Program-made: the position numbers and the translations under genes
DNA from: Blastococcus sp. CCUG 61487
GTDB lineage: Bacteria > Actinomycetota > Actinomycetes > Mycobacteriales > Geodermatophilaceae
DNA: 51,570 nucleotides
Assembly: GCF_005222955.1 (NCBI RefSeq)
Contig: NZ_LWUA01000234.1
Coordinates: 1-51,570 of the forward strand
Reading direction: 5' to 3'
Part shown: piece by piece, positions 25,290 through 32,591 of the stretch
Layout: each line of letters opens with the position of its first letter
Numbering within the stretch: position 1 is the first letter of the stretch
Notes under the pieces: model-generated
What the model saw: the letters and a program-made list of their open reading frames with translations, nothing else
The model's database searches: none
What the model was told of the DNA's origin: nothing

Positions 25290-26378
25290 CTACGGCGTCT
25301 CCAGCACCTCGGCGAGGTCGTAGCGCACCGGCACGTCCAGCTGGTCGTACGTGCAGCTCAGCGGGTCGCGGTCGGGCCGCCAGCGGAGGAACTGGCCGGT
25401 GTGACGAAGACGACGACCTTCGAGCTGGTCGTACTTGATCTCCACCACCAGCTCGGGCCGCAGCGGCACCCAGGACAGGTCCTTCTTCGCGTTCCACCGG
25501 CTGACCGCCCCCGGCATCCGGTTCTCCCCGTCGGCCTGCATCTGCGCGTTGGCCCAGTCCTGCCACGGGTGTCCGTCGAGCGCCTCGGCGCGGTAGGGCG
25601 CGAGCTCGTCCACCAGCTCGGCGCGCCGCTTCATCGGGAAGGACGCCGCCACACCGATGTGCTGCAGCTGTCCAGGTCCCCCGTCCGCGGAGTCGTAGAG
25701 CCCGAGCAGCAGCGAGCCGACGATCGGCCCGCTCTTGTGCCAGCGGAACCCGGCGACCACGCAGTCCGCCGTCCGCACGTGCTTGACCTTGGTCATCAGC
25801 CGCTGGTCGGGGCCGTACGGCAGCTCCGCGGACTTGGCGACGACGCCGTCCAGCCCCGCGCCCTCGAACGTCTCGAACCAGCGCTGCGCCGTCTCCGGGT
25901 CCCGGGTGAGCCCGGTGACGTAGACCGGCGGCTCGATGCCGGCCAGCGCGCTCTCCAGCCGGGCGCGGCGCTCCGCGAACGGCGTCTCCAGCAGCGACTC
26001 GTCGCCGAGAGCGAGCAGGTCGAAGGCGACGAAGGACGCCGGCGTCTGCTCGGCCAGCAGGCGGACCCGGGACTCGGCCGGGTGGATGCGCTGCAGCAGC
26101 GCCTCGAAGTGCAGCCGGTCACCGGCGGGCACGATGATCTCGCCGTCGACGACGCAGCGCTCCGGCAGCTGCGCCTTGACCGCCTCCACCACCTCGGGGA
26201 AGTAGCGGGTGAGCGGTCGCTCGTTGCGGCTGCCCAGCTCGACCTCGTCGCCGTCGCGGAACACGATGCAGCGGAAGCCGTCCCACTTGGGTTCGTAGAA
26301 CAGGTCCTCGCCGACCGGCAGCTTCGTGGCGGCCTTGGCCAGCATCGGCTTCACCGGCGGGTTCAGCGGCAGGTCCAT
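25290..26378 (-). CDS. ligC: ATP-dependent DNA ligase, LigC type
   Basis: Seals DNA nicks through an AMP-lysine intermediate. It is 362 residues, the size of mycobacterial LigC (Rv3731). Motif I is EPKWDGFR with the adenylated Lys31. Other motifs are LGSRNERPLTRYFPEV, the motif III-type region VVDGEIIV, AFDLLAL, motif IV DGVVAKSAELPY and motif V MTKVKHVRTADCVVAG. The OB domain (about 220-362) ends in RYDLAEVLETP. No nuclease or polymerase domain is fused. Same strand as the PolDom gene, with which it likely functions in NHEJ-like or excision repair; 37 bases after the Nudix gene. Confidence 0.93.
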   Translation of the reverse strand: MDLPLNPPVKPMLAKAATKLPVGEDLFYEPKWDGFRCIVFRDGDEVELGSRNERPLTRYFPEVVEAVKAQLPERCVVDGEIIVPAGDRLHFEALLQRIHPAESRVRLLAEQTPASFVAFDLLALGDESLLETPFAERRARLESALAGIEPPVYVTGLTRDPETAQRWFETFEGAGLDGVVAKSAELPYGPDQRLMTKVKHVRTADCVVAGFRWHKSGPIVGSLLLGLYDSADGGPGQLQHIGVAASFPMKRRAELVDELAPYRAEALDGHPWQDWANAQMQADGENRMPGAVSRWNAKKDLSWVPLRPELVVEIKYDQLEGRRLRHTGQFLRWRPDRDPLSCTYDQLDVPVRYDLAEVLETP

Positions 26379-26415
26379 GCCGGTCAGTCAAGCAGTTCGC
26401 GGCGCGGGCAGGGGG

Positions 26416-27018
26416 TCAGCGCCAGGCGAAGACGGGCTGCTCGTAGCCGGCGACCCGCTCCACCTCGCCGCGGCAGGCGATCCGGCAGAACTGGTGGACG
26501 ACGGCGGCCGTCGGGGCGTGCACGAACCCGCCGAGCAGCGGGAGCCGGATGACCGGCGACTCCGACTCGGGGATCGCCTCGAACACCGGGTCCACGTCCA
26601 GATCGGTCAGCGGCACCTCGAAGACGGCGGCGACCTCGGAGTCCGACCCGGCGAACTCCTCGACCGGGCCCGCCCAGCACACGACCGGCGTCATCACGTA
26701 GCCCGACCGCGTCACGTAGTCGTCGAGCAGGCCGAGGACGGCGTTCCGGCCGAGGTCCACGCCGATCTCCTCGTGCAGTTCGCGCAGTGCGGCCTCCACG
26801 GGACCTTCGCCGTCGTCCAGCCGGCCGCCGGGCAGCGCCCACTGACCGGCGTGCGCGCGCAGGCCCGGGGCCCGGCGGGTGATGACCAGGGTGGGGGCGT
26901 CGTCCTGCTCGGTCACGCAGAGCGCCACCGCCGCCTGCTTCAGCTCCGGCCGCTCGGCCGCCATCCGCGGGAAGCCGGCGACCCGCTCCGCCACCGCGTT
27001 CCGGTCCAGCGCCGCCAT
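26416..27018 (-). CDS. Nudix hydrolase
   Basis: A 200-residue Nudix pyrophosphohydrolase. The Nudix box GGRLDDGEGPVEAALRELHE continuing EIGVDL satisfies Gx5Ex7REuxEExGu. Before it are ALCVTEQDDAPTLVITRR and HAGQWALPGG; LLDDYVTRSGYVMTPVVCW after it resembles CoA-diphosphatase relatives, but the specific NuCoA signature is not clear. I chose the ATG at 27018 because GAGGAG sits 5 bases upstream. It is the first gene of a leftward row with ligC, the hydrolase and PolDom. Substrate could be CoA, NADH or an oxidised nucleotide; undecided. Confidence 0.92.
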   Translation of the reverse strand: MAALDRNAVAERVAGFPRMAAERPELKQAAVALCVTEQDDAPTLVITRRAPGLRAHAGQWALPGGRLDDGEGPVEAALRELHEEIGVDLGRNAVLGLLDDYVTRSGYVMTPVVCWAGPVEEFAGSDSEVAAVFEVPLTDLDVDPVFEAIPESESPVIRLPLLGGFVHAPTAAVVHQFCRIACRGEVERVAGYEQPVFAWR

Positions 27019-27158
27019 GCCTGCTCCTCGCCGTCGTCCCCAGCCGCTGCCGGCCACTCTCCCCGATGCGGCGGTGGCACCGCGCCGCGGGCCGTCGACC
27101 GGGGCGGCCGGAGCCCCTACCGTGACCTCCGCGGGGGTGCCGCTGCTGGAGGCCGCTC

Positions 27159-27491
27159 ATGCCGATGTACCTGACCAGGTTCAACTACACCCCGGAGACC
27201 TGGGCGATGATGCTCGCCCAGCCGGAGGACCGCCGGAAGGCCGCCGCCGCGTACATCGAGTCGGTCGGCGGGACGCTGCACGGCTTCTGGTACGCCTTCG
27301 GCGACCGGGACGGGTTCACGCTGTGGGAAGCGCCCGACAACGTCTCGATGGCCTCCGTGGTCCTGGCGATCGGCGCCGGGGGTGCGCTGAACCCCGTGGA
27401 GACGACGGTGCTGCTCACCGTCGAGGAGACGCTGGAGGCCCTCGAGCGCGCCCAGTCCGTCGGCTACCGGGCGCCCGGCGCGACGTCGTAG
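27159..27491 (+). CDS. GYD-domain protein
   Basis: A 110-residue small protein of the GYD family (dimeric alpha/beta-barrel-like). MYLTRFNYTPETWAMMLAQP is the conserved opening, and FWYAFGDRDGFTLWEAPD is the region that gives the family its name. Function of the family is unknown. GGAGG lies 6 bases before the ATG; TACCGT at 27118-27123 may be the -10. Its last 28 bases overlap the 3' end of the convergent reductase gene. Confidence 0.88.
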   Translation: MPMYLTRFNYTPETWAMMLAQPEDRRKAAAAYIESVGGTLHGFWYAFGDRDGFTLWEAPDNVSMASVVLAIGAGGALNPVETTVLLTVEETLEALERAQSVGYRAPGATS

Positions 27492-28201
27492 CGGGCGAAC
27501 AGCACGCCGTCCTCCTCGAGCAGCTGGCGCAGCGCGAGCCGGGCCGGTGCGGGCAGGACGGCGTCGAGCAGCCGTTCCGGCGCGCCGACCAGGGCGGGCG
27601 CGATCGTGAGATCGAGCTCGTCGACGATGCCGGCGGCGAGCGCCGCGTGGAGCAGCTGCGGGCCGCCCTCGCAGGTCACCTGGGCCAGGCCGCGCTCGGT
27701 CAGCGCCGCGACGGCGGCCGGCAGGTCGACGTCGTCGTCCCCGCAGACCAGCACCTCGACCCCCGCCTCGGCCAGGGCCCGGCGTCGGCCGGCGTCGGCC
27801 GCCGCACAGGTGACCAGCAGCGTGGGGGAGACGGCGTCGGTCACCAGGCCGGACGTCGGGTCGAGGGCCGCGCGCCGCGACACCACGGCGATCGGGACGG
27901 TGGCGGGCCGGCCGAGCGAGGTGCGCAGCCGGCCGACGGGGGAGTCGGGGGCCACGGCGCGGTACCCCTCGGCCGCCGCCGTCCCGTGCCCGACGAGCAC
28001 CACGTCGGCCAGGGCGCGCAGCACCCGGAACACCCGCTTGTCACCCGGCGAGCCGAGGCCCGCACTCTTCCCGTCGACGGCGATGGAGCCGTCGAGCGAG
28101 GTCACGAAGTTCACCCGGAGAGCCGGGCCCTCGGGCAGCCGGTAGGCGTCGACCAGCCCGTCGTCGTCGAGCTCGGCCGGAGTCGGCAGCAGGCGGCGCA
28201 C
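27464..28201 (-). CDS. Pyrimidine reductase family protein (RibD C-terminal / DHFR-like)
   Basis: A 245-residue protein with the RibD C-terminal reductase fold. LRVNFVTSLDGSIAVDGKSAGLG is the substrate/NADPH-site opening, then LRALADVVLVGHGTA, and the late CEGGPQLLHAALAAGIVDEL and ISLT-like strand LDLTIAPALVGAPERL. These enzymes reduce a riboflavin-pathway pyrimidine or related compounds. There is no deaminase domain and no other rib gene nearby, so the real substrate is open. GTG start. The gene begins 1 base before the treZ stop (28203), so it may be co-transcribed downstream of treZ. Its 3' end overlaps the GYD gene by 28 bases. Confidence 0.9.
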   Translation of the reverse strand: MRRLLPTPAELDDDGLVDAYRLPEGPALRVNFVTSLDGSIAVDGKSAGLGSPGDKRVFRVLRALADVVLVGHGTAAAEGYRAVAPDSPVGRLRTSLGRPATVPIAVVSRRAALDPTSGLVTDAVSPTLLVTCAAADAGRRRALAEAGVEVLVCGDDDVDLPAAVAALTERGLAQVTCEGGPQLLHAALAAGIVDELDLTIAPALVGAPERLLDAVLPAPARLALRQLLEEDGVLFARYDVAPGAR

Positions 28202-28202
28202 G

Positions 28203-29954
28203 TCAGCGAGTGTCGACCACGGCGGCGCTCTCCGGCGGGAGGGTGACCGTGTGCTGCTCGATCCCCGGCAGCTCGCCGGTCGCGAAGAGGACCTCGGAGG
28301 CGGGCACGTCGAGGTCGATCTCGCGGGACTGATCCGCCAGGTTCACCACGACCCGCAGCGTGCCACGGTGCACCACCAGCCAGCGGTCGGCGTCGTCCCA
28401 CTGGACCTGGACCCGCGACAGGTCCGGGTCGACCAGGTCGGGGTGCGCGCGGCGCAGGACCAGCAGCGAGCGGTGGACGGCGAGCAGCCGGTCGTGCGGC
28501 TCCTGCGTGAGCTCCGACCAGTCCAGCTTCGAGCGGGTGAAGGTCTCCGGGTCCTGCGGATCGGGGACGACGTCGGCGTCCCACCCGTGCGCGGCGAACT
28601 CCCCGATGCGGCCCTCGGCGGTCGCCTTGCCGAGCTCCGGCTCGGGGTGGCTGGTGAAGAACTGCCACGGGGTGCTCGCGCCCCACTCCTCGCCCATGAA
28701 CAGCATGGGCGTGAACGGGCTGGTGAGCACCAGCGTCGCGCCGACGGCGAGCAGCCCCGGGGAGAGGGAGGCGGAGATCCGGTCCCCGACGGCGCGGTTG
28801 CCGATCTGGTCGTGGTCCTGCAGGTAGCCGACGAACTTCCAGCCGGGCAGCGCCGCGGTGTCGACCGGGCGGCCGTGGTGCCGCCGGCGGAAGCTCGACC
28901 AGGCGCCGTCGTGGAAGAAGGCCCCGGTCAGCGTCTTGGCCAGCCCCGCCAGGCCCGCCTCGGCGAAGTCGGCGTAGTACCCCTGGCCCTCGCCGGTCAG
29001 CACCGCGTGCAGCGCGTGGTGGAAGTCGTCGCTCCACTGCGCCGTCAATCCGAGGCCGCCGGCCACCCGGGGGGTGACCATGCGGGGGTCGTTCAGGTCG
29101 CTCTCGGCGATGAGGGTGAGCGGCCGGCCGACGGCGACCGACAGCTTGTCGACCTCCTGGGCCATCTCCTCGAGCACGTGGGTGGCCCGCTCGTCGACCA
29201 GCGCGTGGACGGCGTCGAGCCGCAGCCCGTCGACGTGCATGTCGCGCAGCCACATCAGCGCGTTGTCGATGACGTAGCGGCGCACCTCGTCGGAGTCCGG
29301 GCCGGAGAGGTTGATCGAGTCGCCCCAGGTGTTCGCGCCGCCCGCGAAGATCGGCATGAACTCGGGCAGGTAGTTCCCGGACGGGCCGAGGTGGTTGTAG
29401 ACGACGTCCTGGATCACACCGAGGCCCTGCTGGTGGCATGCGTCGACGAACCGCTGGTAGGCGGCCGGACCGCCGTACTCCTCCTGCACCGCGTACCAGA
29501 GGACGCCGTCGTAACCCCAGTTGTGCGTCCCGTTGAACCCGTTGACCGGCAGCAGCTCGACGAAGTCGACGCCCAGGCGGACCAGGTGGCCGAGCCGGCC
29601 GATCGCGGCGTCGAGGGTCCCTTCGGGGGTGAACGTGCCGACGTGCAGCTCGTAGACGACGCCGCCGGCGAGGGGTCGGCCGGTCCAGGCGCGGTCGCCC
29701 CACTCGTGCGCGGCCGGGTCGAAGCGGCGGGACAGCCCGTGCACGCCGGCGGGCTGGCGGCGGCTGCGCGGATCGGGTCGCGGCGTCGGACCGTCGTCGA
29801 GCAGGAAGCCGTAGTCCGCCTCGGGGCCGGCCTCGACCTCGGCGCGCCACCAGCCGCCGTCGTCGCGGGTCATGTCGTGCACGGCGCCGTCGACCTGGAC
29901 GCGCACCCGCTCCGGCAGCGGTGCCCAGACGGCGAACTCGACGGGTGCGGACAT
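28203..29954 (-). CDS. treZ: Malto-oligosyltrehalose trehalohydrolase
   Basis: Releases trehalose from maltooligosyl-trehalose, the last step of the TreX-TreY-TreZ route from glycogen. It is 583 residues. An N-terminal CBM48-like domain (1-~95, [17 protein letters not shown]) precedes the GH13 barrel. Seen are [17 protein letters not shown], the nucleophile region [13 protein letters not shown], the general-acid region [10 protein letters not shown] and [18 protein letters not shown] lies 7 bases before the ATG. In many actinobacteria it directly follows treY; here treY ends about 2.6 kb away, with four unrelated genes between. It is divergent from the toxin-antitoxin pair. Confidence 0.96.
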   Translation of the reverse strand: MSAPVEFAVWAPLPERVRVQVDGAVHDMTRDDGGWWRAEVEAGPEADYGFLLDDGPTPRPDPRSRRQPAGVHGLSRRFDPAAHEWGDRAWTGRPLAGGVVYELHVGTFTPEGTLDAAIGRLGHLVRLGVDFVELLPVNGFNGTHNWGYDGVLWYAVQEEYGGPAAYQRFVDACHQQGLGVIQDVVYNHLGPSGNYLPEFMPIFAGGANTWGDSINLSGPDSDEVRRYVIDNALMWLRDMHVDGLRLDAVHALVDERATHVLEEMAQEVDKLSVAVGRPLTLIAESDLNDPRMVTPRVAGGLGLTAQWSDDFHHALHAVLTGEGQGYYADFAEAGLAGLAKTLTGAFFHDGAWSSFRRRHHGRPVDTAALPGWKFVGYLQDHDQIGNRAVGDRISASLSPGLLAVGATLVLTSPFTPMLFMGEEWGASTPWQFFTSHPEPELGKATAEGRIGEFAAHGWDADVVPDPQDPETFTRSKLDWSELTQEPHDRLLAVHRSLLVLRRAHPDLVDPDLSRVQVQWDDADRWLVVHRGTLRVVVNLADQSREIDLDVPASEVLFATGELPGIEQHTVTLPPESAAVVDTR

Positions 29955-30057
29955 GCGGGGGCCTCCGGAGCGGTACGAGGGGTGGGAGCCGGGAGATCCT
30001 GCCCGCCGTCCGAGGTCTCAACCTCGGTGGGTCGTGCGAGTGGGCCGGAGACGTGAT

Positions 30058-30084
30058 TGCTACTCAGCTGCTACTCGGGTAGCA
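30058..30084 (+). promoter_or_regulatory. Operator and -10 of toxin-antitoxin promoter
   Basis: TGCTACTC occurs twice exactly 11 bases apart (30058-30065 and 30069-30076). The second copy forms the inverted repeat TGCTAC-N4-GTAGCA (30069-30084), which overlaps the CATACT -10 at 30083-30088. The start codon at 30094 is 5 bases after that hexamer. This is the layout expected for autorepression by a ribbon-helix-helix antitoxin. Confidence 0.6.
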
Positions 30085-30093
30085 TACTGCGCC

Positions 30094-30324
30094 GTGAAGC
30101 TCAGCGTGAGTCTGTCGGAGGAGGACGTCGCCGTACTGGACGAGTACGTCCGCTCGTCCGGACTGCGCACCAGGTCGGCGGCCCTGCAACAGGCGATCCG
30201 CTTGCTTCGGCACGTCGACCTCGAAGAGGACTACGCCGCCGCTTGGGAGGAGTGGGAGACCAGCGGCGAGCGCGCGGCTTGGGACGTCACCGCCGGCGAC
30301 GGAGTGACGGATGCGTCGCGGTGA
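30094..30324 (+). CDS. Ribbon-helix-helix antitoxin (MazE-like)
   Basis: A 76-residue antitoxin. [18 protein letters not shown] and [17 protein letters not shown] form a beta strand plus two helices of a ribbon-helix-helix DNA-binding dimer. The acidic, Trp-containing C-terminus ([19 protein letters not shown]) would wrap the toxin. The GTG start is 5 bases after a CATACT -10 and just after an operator-like repeat, so the transcript is probably leaderless and autoregulated. The gene overlaps the toxin gene by 14 bases. It lies between treZ and treY on the opposite strand. Confidence 0.9.
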   Translation: MKLSVSLSEEDVAVLDEYVRSSGLRTRSAALQQAIRLLRHVDLEEDYAAAWEEWETSGERAAWDVTAGDGVTDASR

Positions 30325-30658
30325 CATCCGGCTGACCGACCTGGAGCCGGTCCGCGGCAGCGAGGCGGACAAACGCCGGCCCGCCATCGTCGTGAGCAAC
30401 GATCGAGCCAACGCCGCTGCCGTGCGACTCGGGCGGGGCGTGGTCACCGTCGTTCCGGTCACCAGCAACGTGAGCCGGGTCTTCCCGTTCCAGGTGCTCC
30501 TGCGGGCTGAGGCAACGGGACTGCAGGTCGACTCCAAGGCCCAAGCCGAGCAGGTGCGGTCGGTCGCGGTCGAGCGGCTCGGCCCTGCGGTGGGGCGTCT
30601 TCCCGCGCCGGTGTTGGCCGAGCTGGACGACGCTCTCCGTCTGCACCTGCAGCTGTAG
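30311..30658 (+). CDS. MazF/PemK-family endoribonuclease toxin
   Basis: A 115-residue toxin that would cut mRNA or tRNA at short sequences. [20 protein letters not shown] followed by [10 protein letters not shown] is the family opening with the catalytic Arg region. [19 protein letters not shown] supplies the Thr/Ser strand, and [15 protein letters not shown] is the typical late motif. The ATG overlaps the antitoxin by 14 bases, so synthesis is coupled. A hairpin follows the stop (30686-30703). Cutting specificity cannot be read from the sequence. Confidence 0.93.
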   Translation: MRRGDIRLTDLEPVRGSEADKRRPAIVVSNDRANAAAVRLGRGVVTVVPVTSNVSRVFPFQVLLRAEATGLQVDSKAQAEQVRSVAVERLGPAVGRLPAPVLAELDDALRLHLQL

Positions 30659-30685
30659 TCGAGCCGTGCGGATGGTGCCGCCGTC

Positions 30686-30719
30686 TGCCCCGGTGGCGGG
30701 GCAACGCGCTGATCAGCGC
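30686..30719. terminator. Bidirectional hairpins, toxin / oxidoreductase
   Basis: TGCCCCG-GTGG-CGGGGCA (30686-30703) is followed by the perfect palindrome GCGCTGATCAGCGC (30706-30719), which overlaps the stop codon of the convergent oxidoreductase gene. Together they can end transcription from both sides. Confidence 0.5.
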
Positions 30720-31660
30720 ACGTCGATGACGACGTTGCCGATCTTCTGGCCCGAGTCCACGTACCGGTACGCCTCGACGATCCGGTCGAGCGGATAGCGC
30801 CGGTCGACCAGGGGGCGGAGGCGGCCGTCGGCGAGGAGCGCGGCCAACCGCTGCATCATCGCCTGGTCGTGCAGCGGGAAGGGGAACCGGACGCGCCGGC
30901 CGGGCGACAGCGGCGAGAGCAGGGACAGCGGGATGTTCTGCCCCTTCGGTCCGAGCTCGGAGGAGGTGTAGACGCCGCGCGGGGTGAGCCGGCGGCGCCA
31001 CCGACCGAACGAACTCTTCCCCACGGCGTCGAAGACCGCGTCGTACCGCGTCCCGTCGTCCGGGACCGCGTCGGCCGTCGCCTCGATCACGCGGTCGGCG
31101 CCCAGGCTCTCGACGCGGTCGACGGCGTCGCGCGTCACGGCGGTGACGGTGACCCCGCCCGCGACGAGGAGCTGCACGGCGGCCGAGCCGATGCCTCCGC
31201 TCGCACCGAGGACCAGCACGTGCTGCCCGGGTCTCGTCCTGGCCACGCGGGCCATGGCCAGCGCGTAGTGCGGCCCCTCGGTCGCGGCCGCGGCCGCGGC
31301 GAGGGCGACCCCCGCTGCCACGTGCGCCACGGAGCCCGACGCCGGGATCGTCAGGTACTCGGCGTGGGCGCCGAAGCGTCCCTCGACGTAGCCGAGCACC
31401 CGGTCGCCGGTGGCGAACCCCGTGACCTGGCCGCCGACGTCCTCGACCACCCCGGCGAACTCGGTCCCGAGGATCGCGACGCGGGGCGAGGTGAGCCCGC
31501 TGGCCGCGCGGGTCACGTACGGGGTGCCGCTGCGGTACGCGCAGTCGGTGCGGTTCACCGTGGTCGCCTGCACCCGGACGAGCAGCTCGCCGGGTGCGGG
31601 TACCGGCGTCGGCACCTCGTCGATCCGGACGACCTCCGGAGGGCCGTACCGGGTGCGCAC
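30713..31660 (-). CDS. Quinone-oxidoreductase-like NAD(P)-dependent reductase (MDR family)
   Basis: A medium-chain dehydrogenase/reductase without zinc ligands. The N-terminal GroES-like domain has TVNRTDCAYRSGTPYVTRA and LGTEFAGVVEDVGG. The cofactor domain has HVLVLGASGGIGSAAVQLL, and the end SGQKIGNVVIDV is typical of quinone-reductase-like enzymes. The first standard start is GTG at 31660 (315 residues). However, the AGGAGG at 31681-31686 is placed for an ATC codon at 31672, which would give IKAAVRTRYG in place of the family-like MKAAVRTRYG. One of four genes separating treY from treZ. Substrate unknown. Confidence 0.9.
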   Translation of the reverse strand: MRTRYGPPEVVRIDEVPTPVPAPGELLVRVQATTVNRTDCAYRSGTPYVTRAASGLTSPRVAILGTEFAGVVEDVGGQVTGFATGDRVLGYVEGRFGAHAEYLTIPASGSVAHVAAGVALAAAAAATEGPHYALAMARVARTRPGQHVLVLGASGGIGSAAVQLLVAGGVTVTAVTRDAVDRVESLGADRVIEATADAVPDDGTRYDAVFDAVGKSSFGRWRRRLTPRGVYTSSELGPKGQNIPLSLLSPLSPGRRVRFPFPLHDQAMMQRLAALLADGRLRPLVDRRYPLDRIVEAYRYVDSGQKIGNVVIDVR

Positions 31661-31699
31661 AGCGGCCTTGATGGCGGGGACCTCCTGACGCCGGCGTGC

Positions 31700-32569
31700 T
31701 CAGGCCAGGGTGACGGCGTCGCCGGTGCGGACGATCCCGGTGCCGGACACTCCGGCGTAGACCCCGGCGCACGCCCAGGTGCCCAGGCCGGGGATCTCGC
31801 GGCGGTGGTGCTTGGCGACGGTGCGCAGCGTGCCGCGGTCCTCGGGGAGCTCGCCCTGGGCGAGCGTCGTCATGACGCAGCGCATCGTCAGCATGCTCAC
31901 GTCGGCGCGGACGGCATCGTCCAGCCCGACCGTGCGTCCCACCCACTCGTCCTCGGCGAATCCGGGCTCGGTGCCCGCGACGAGGACGTTGGGCCGGTAG
32001 CGCAGCACGTCGAAGTCGCTGCCGTCGCCGAGTTCGGTGAGCCGGTCGAGCGTGGCCCGGGTCAGCAGGTGCAGCGGCGCGAGGTCGAAGAACGTGCCGG
32101 GCGCCAGCATCCCGAGGTCGATGGCGCTGACCGGCTCGTCTCCCTCGTAGTCGTGCGTCGTCCCCTCGATGAACTCCGTCGGCGCCAGCCCGTCGATCGC
32201 GGGCCACTGCTCCTCGAACCTGATGCCCGCCGGCGCCTCGCTGGTGAGCCGCACCTCGCGGCCGACCAGGTCGGACAGCGCCGCGTCGGTGCCCGGGTCG
32301 TCGCTGCGCAGTTGCGTGCCGTCGGGCAGCGTGATGACCACCGGCGGCACGGGGGCGCCGGGCTCCGGCTCGGTGACGAACCGGGCGGAGAGCCCGAGCA
32401 GCGCGCCCCACTTCCGGGGGTGCTTGGCGCTGGCGACGGTGCCGTCGGAGACGTCGACCAGGCCGTAGGCGCGGTCGCCCAGGACGCCGCGGTCGGTCAT
32501 GCGCGCCTGGTCGACCCGCTCGCCGAGCAGGGACTTCACCGGGAATCGGTACAACGCCTCGATGTGCAT
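31700..32569 (-). CDS. MOSC-domain protein (YcbX-like)
   Basis: A 289-residue protein with an N-terminal MOSC beta-barrel (MHIEALYRFPVKSLLGERVD, then DRGVLGDRAYGLVD) and a C-terminal MOSC domain (about 140-289). LHLLTRATLDRL and RYRPNVLVAG come before the conserved TMRCVMTTLAQGELPEDR, where the Cys is the usual MOSC cysteine. Such proteins use molybdenum cofactor to reduce N-hydroxylated compounds or handle sulfur. The ATG at 32569 fits the domain start and lies 23 bases after the treY stop, with a weak ribosome site. It belongs to the group that splits the trehalose genes. Confidence 0.92.
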   Translation of the reverse strand: MHIEALYRFPVKSLLGERVDQARMTDRGVLGDRAYGLVDVSDGTVASAKHPRKWGALLGLSARFVTEPEPGAPVPPVVITLPDGTQLRSDDPGTDAALSDLVGREVRLTSEAPAGIRFEEQWPAIDGLAPTEFIEGTTHDYEGDEPVSAIDLGMLAPGTFFDLAPLHLLTRATLDRLTELGDGSDFDVLRYRPNVLVAGTEPGFAEDEWVGRTVGLDDAVRADVSMLTMRCVMTTLAQGELPEDRGTLRTVAKHHRREIPGLGTWACAGVYAGVSGTGIVRTGDAVTLA

Positions 32570-32591
32570 CGGGGCATCACACCACGCCTCG

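Noticed and set aside
29955-32591. Mobile element carrying the toxin-antitoxin genes
   Set aside because: No transposase, integrase, terminal inverted repeats or target duplication could be found at either boundary; only the gene order suggests insertion.
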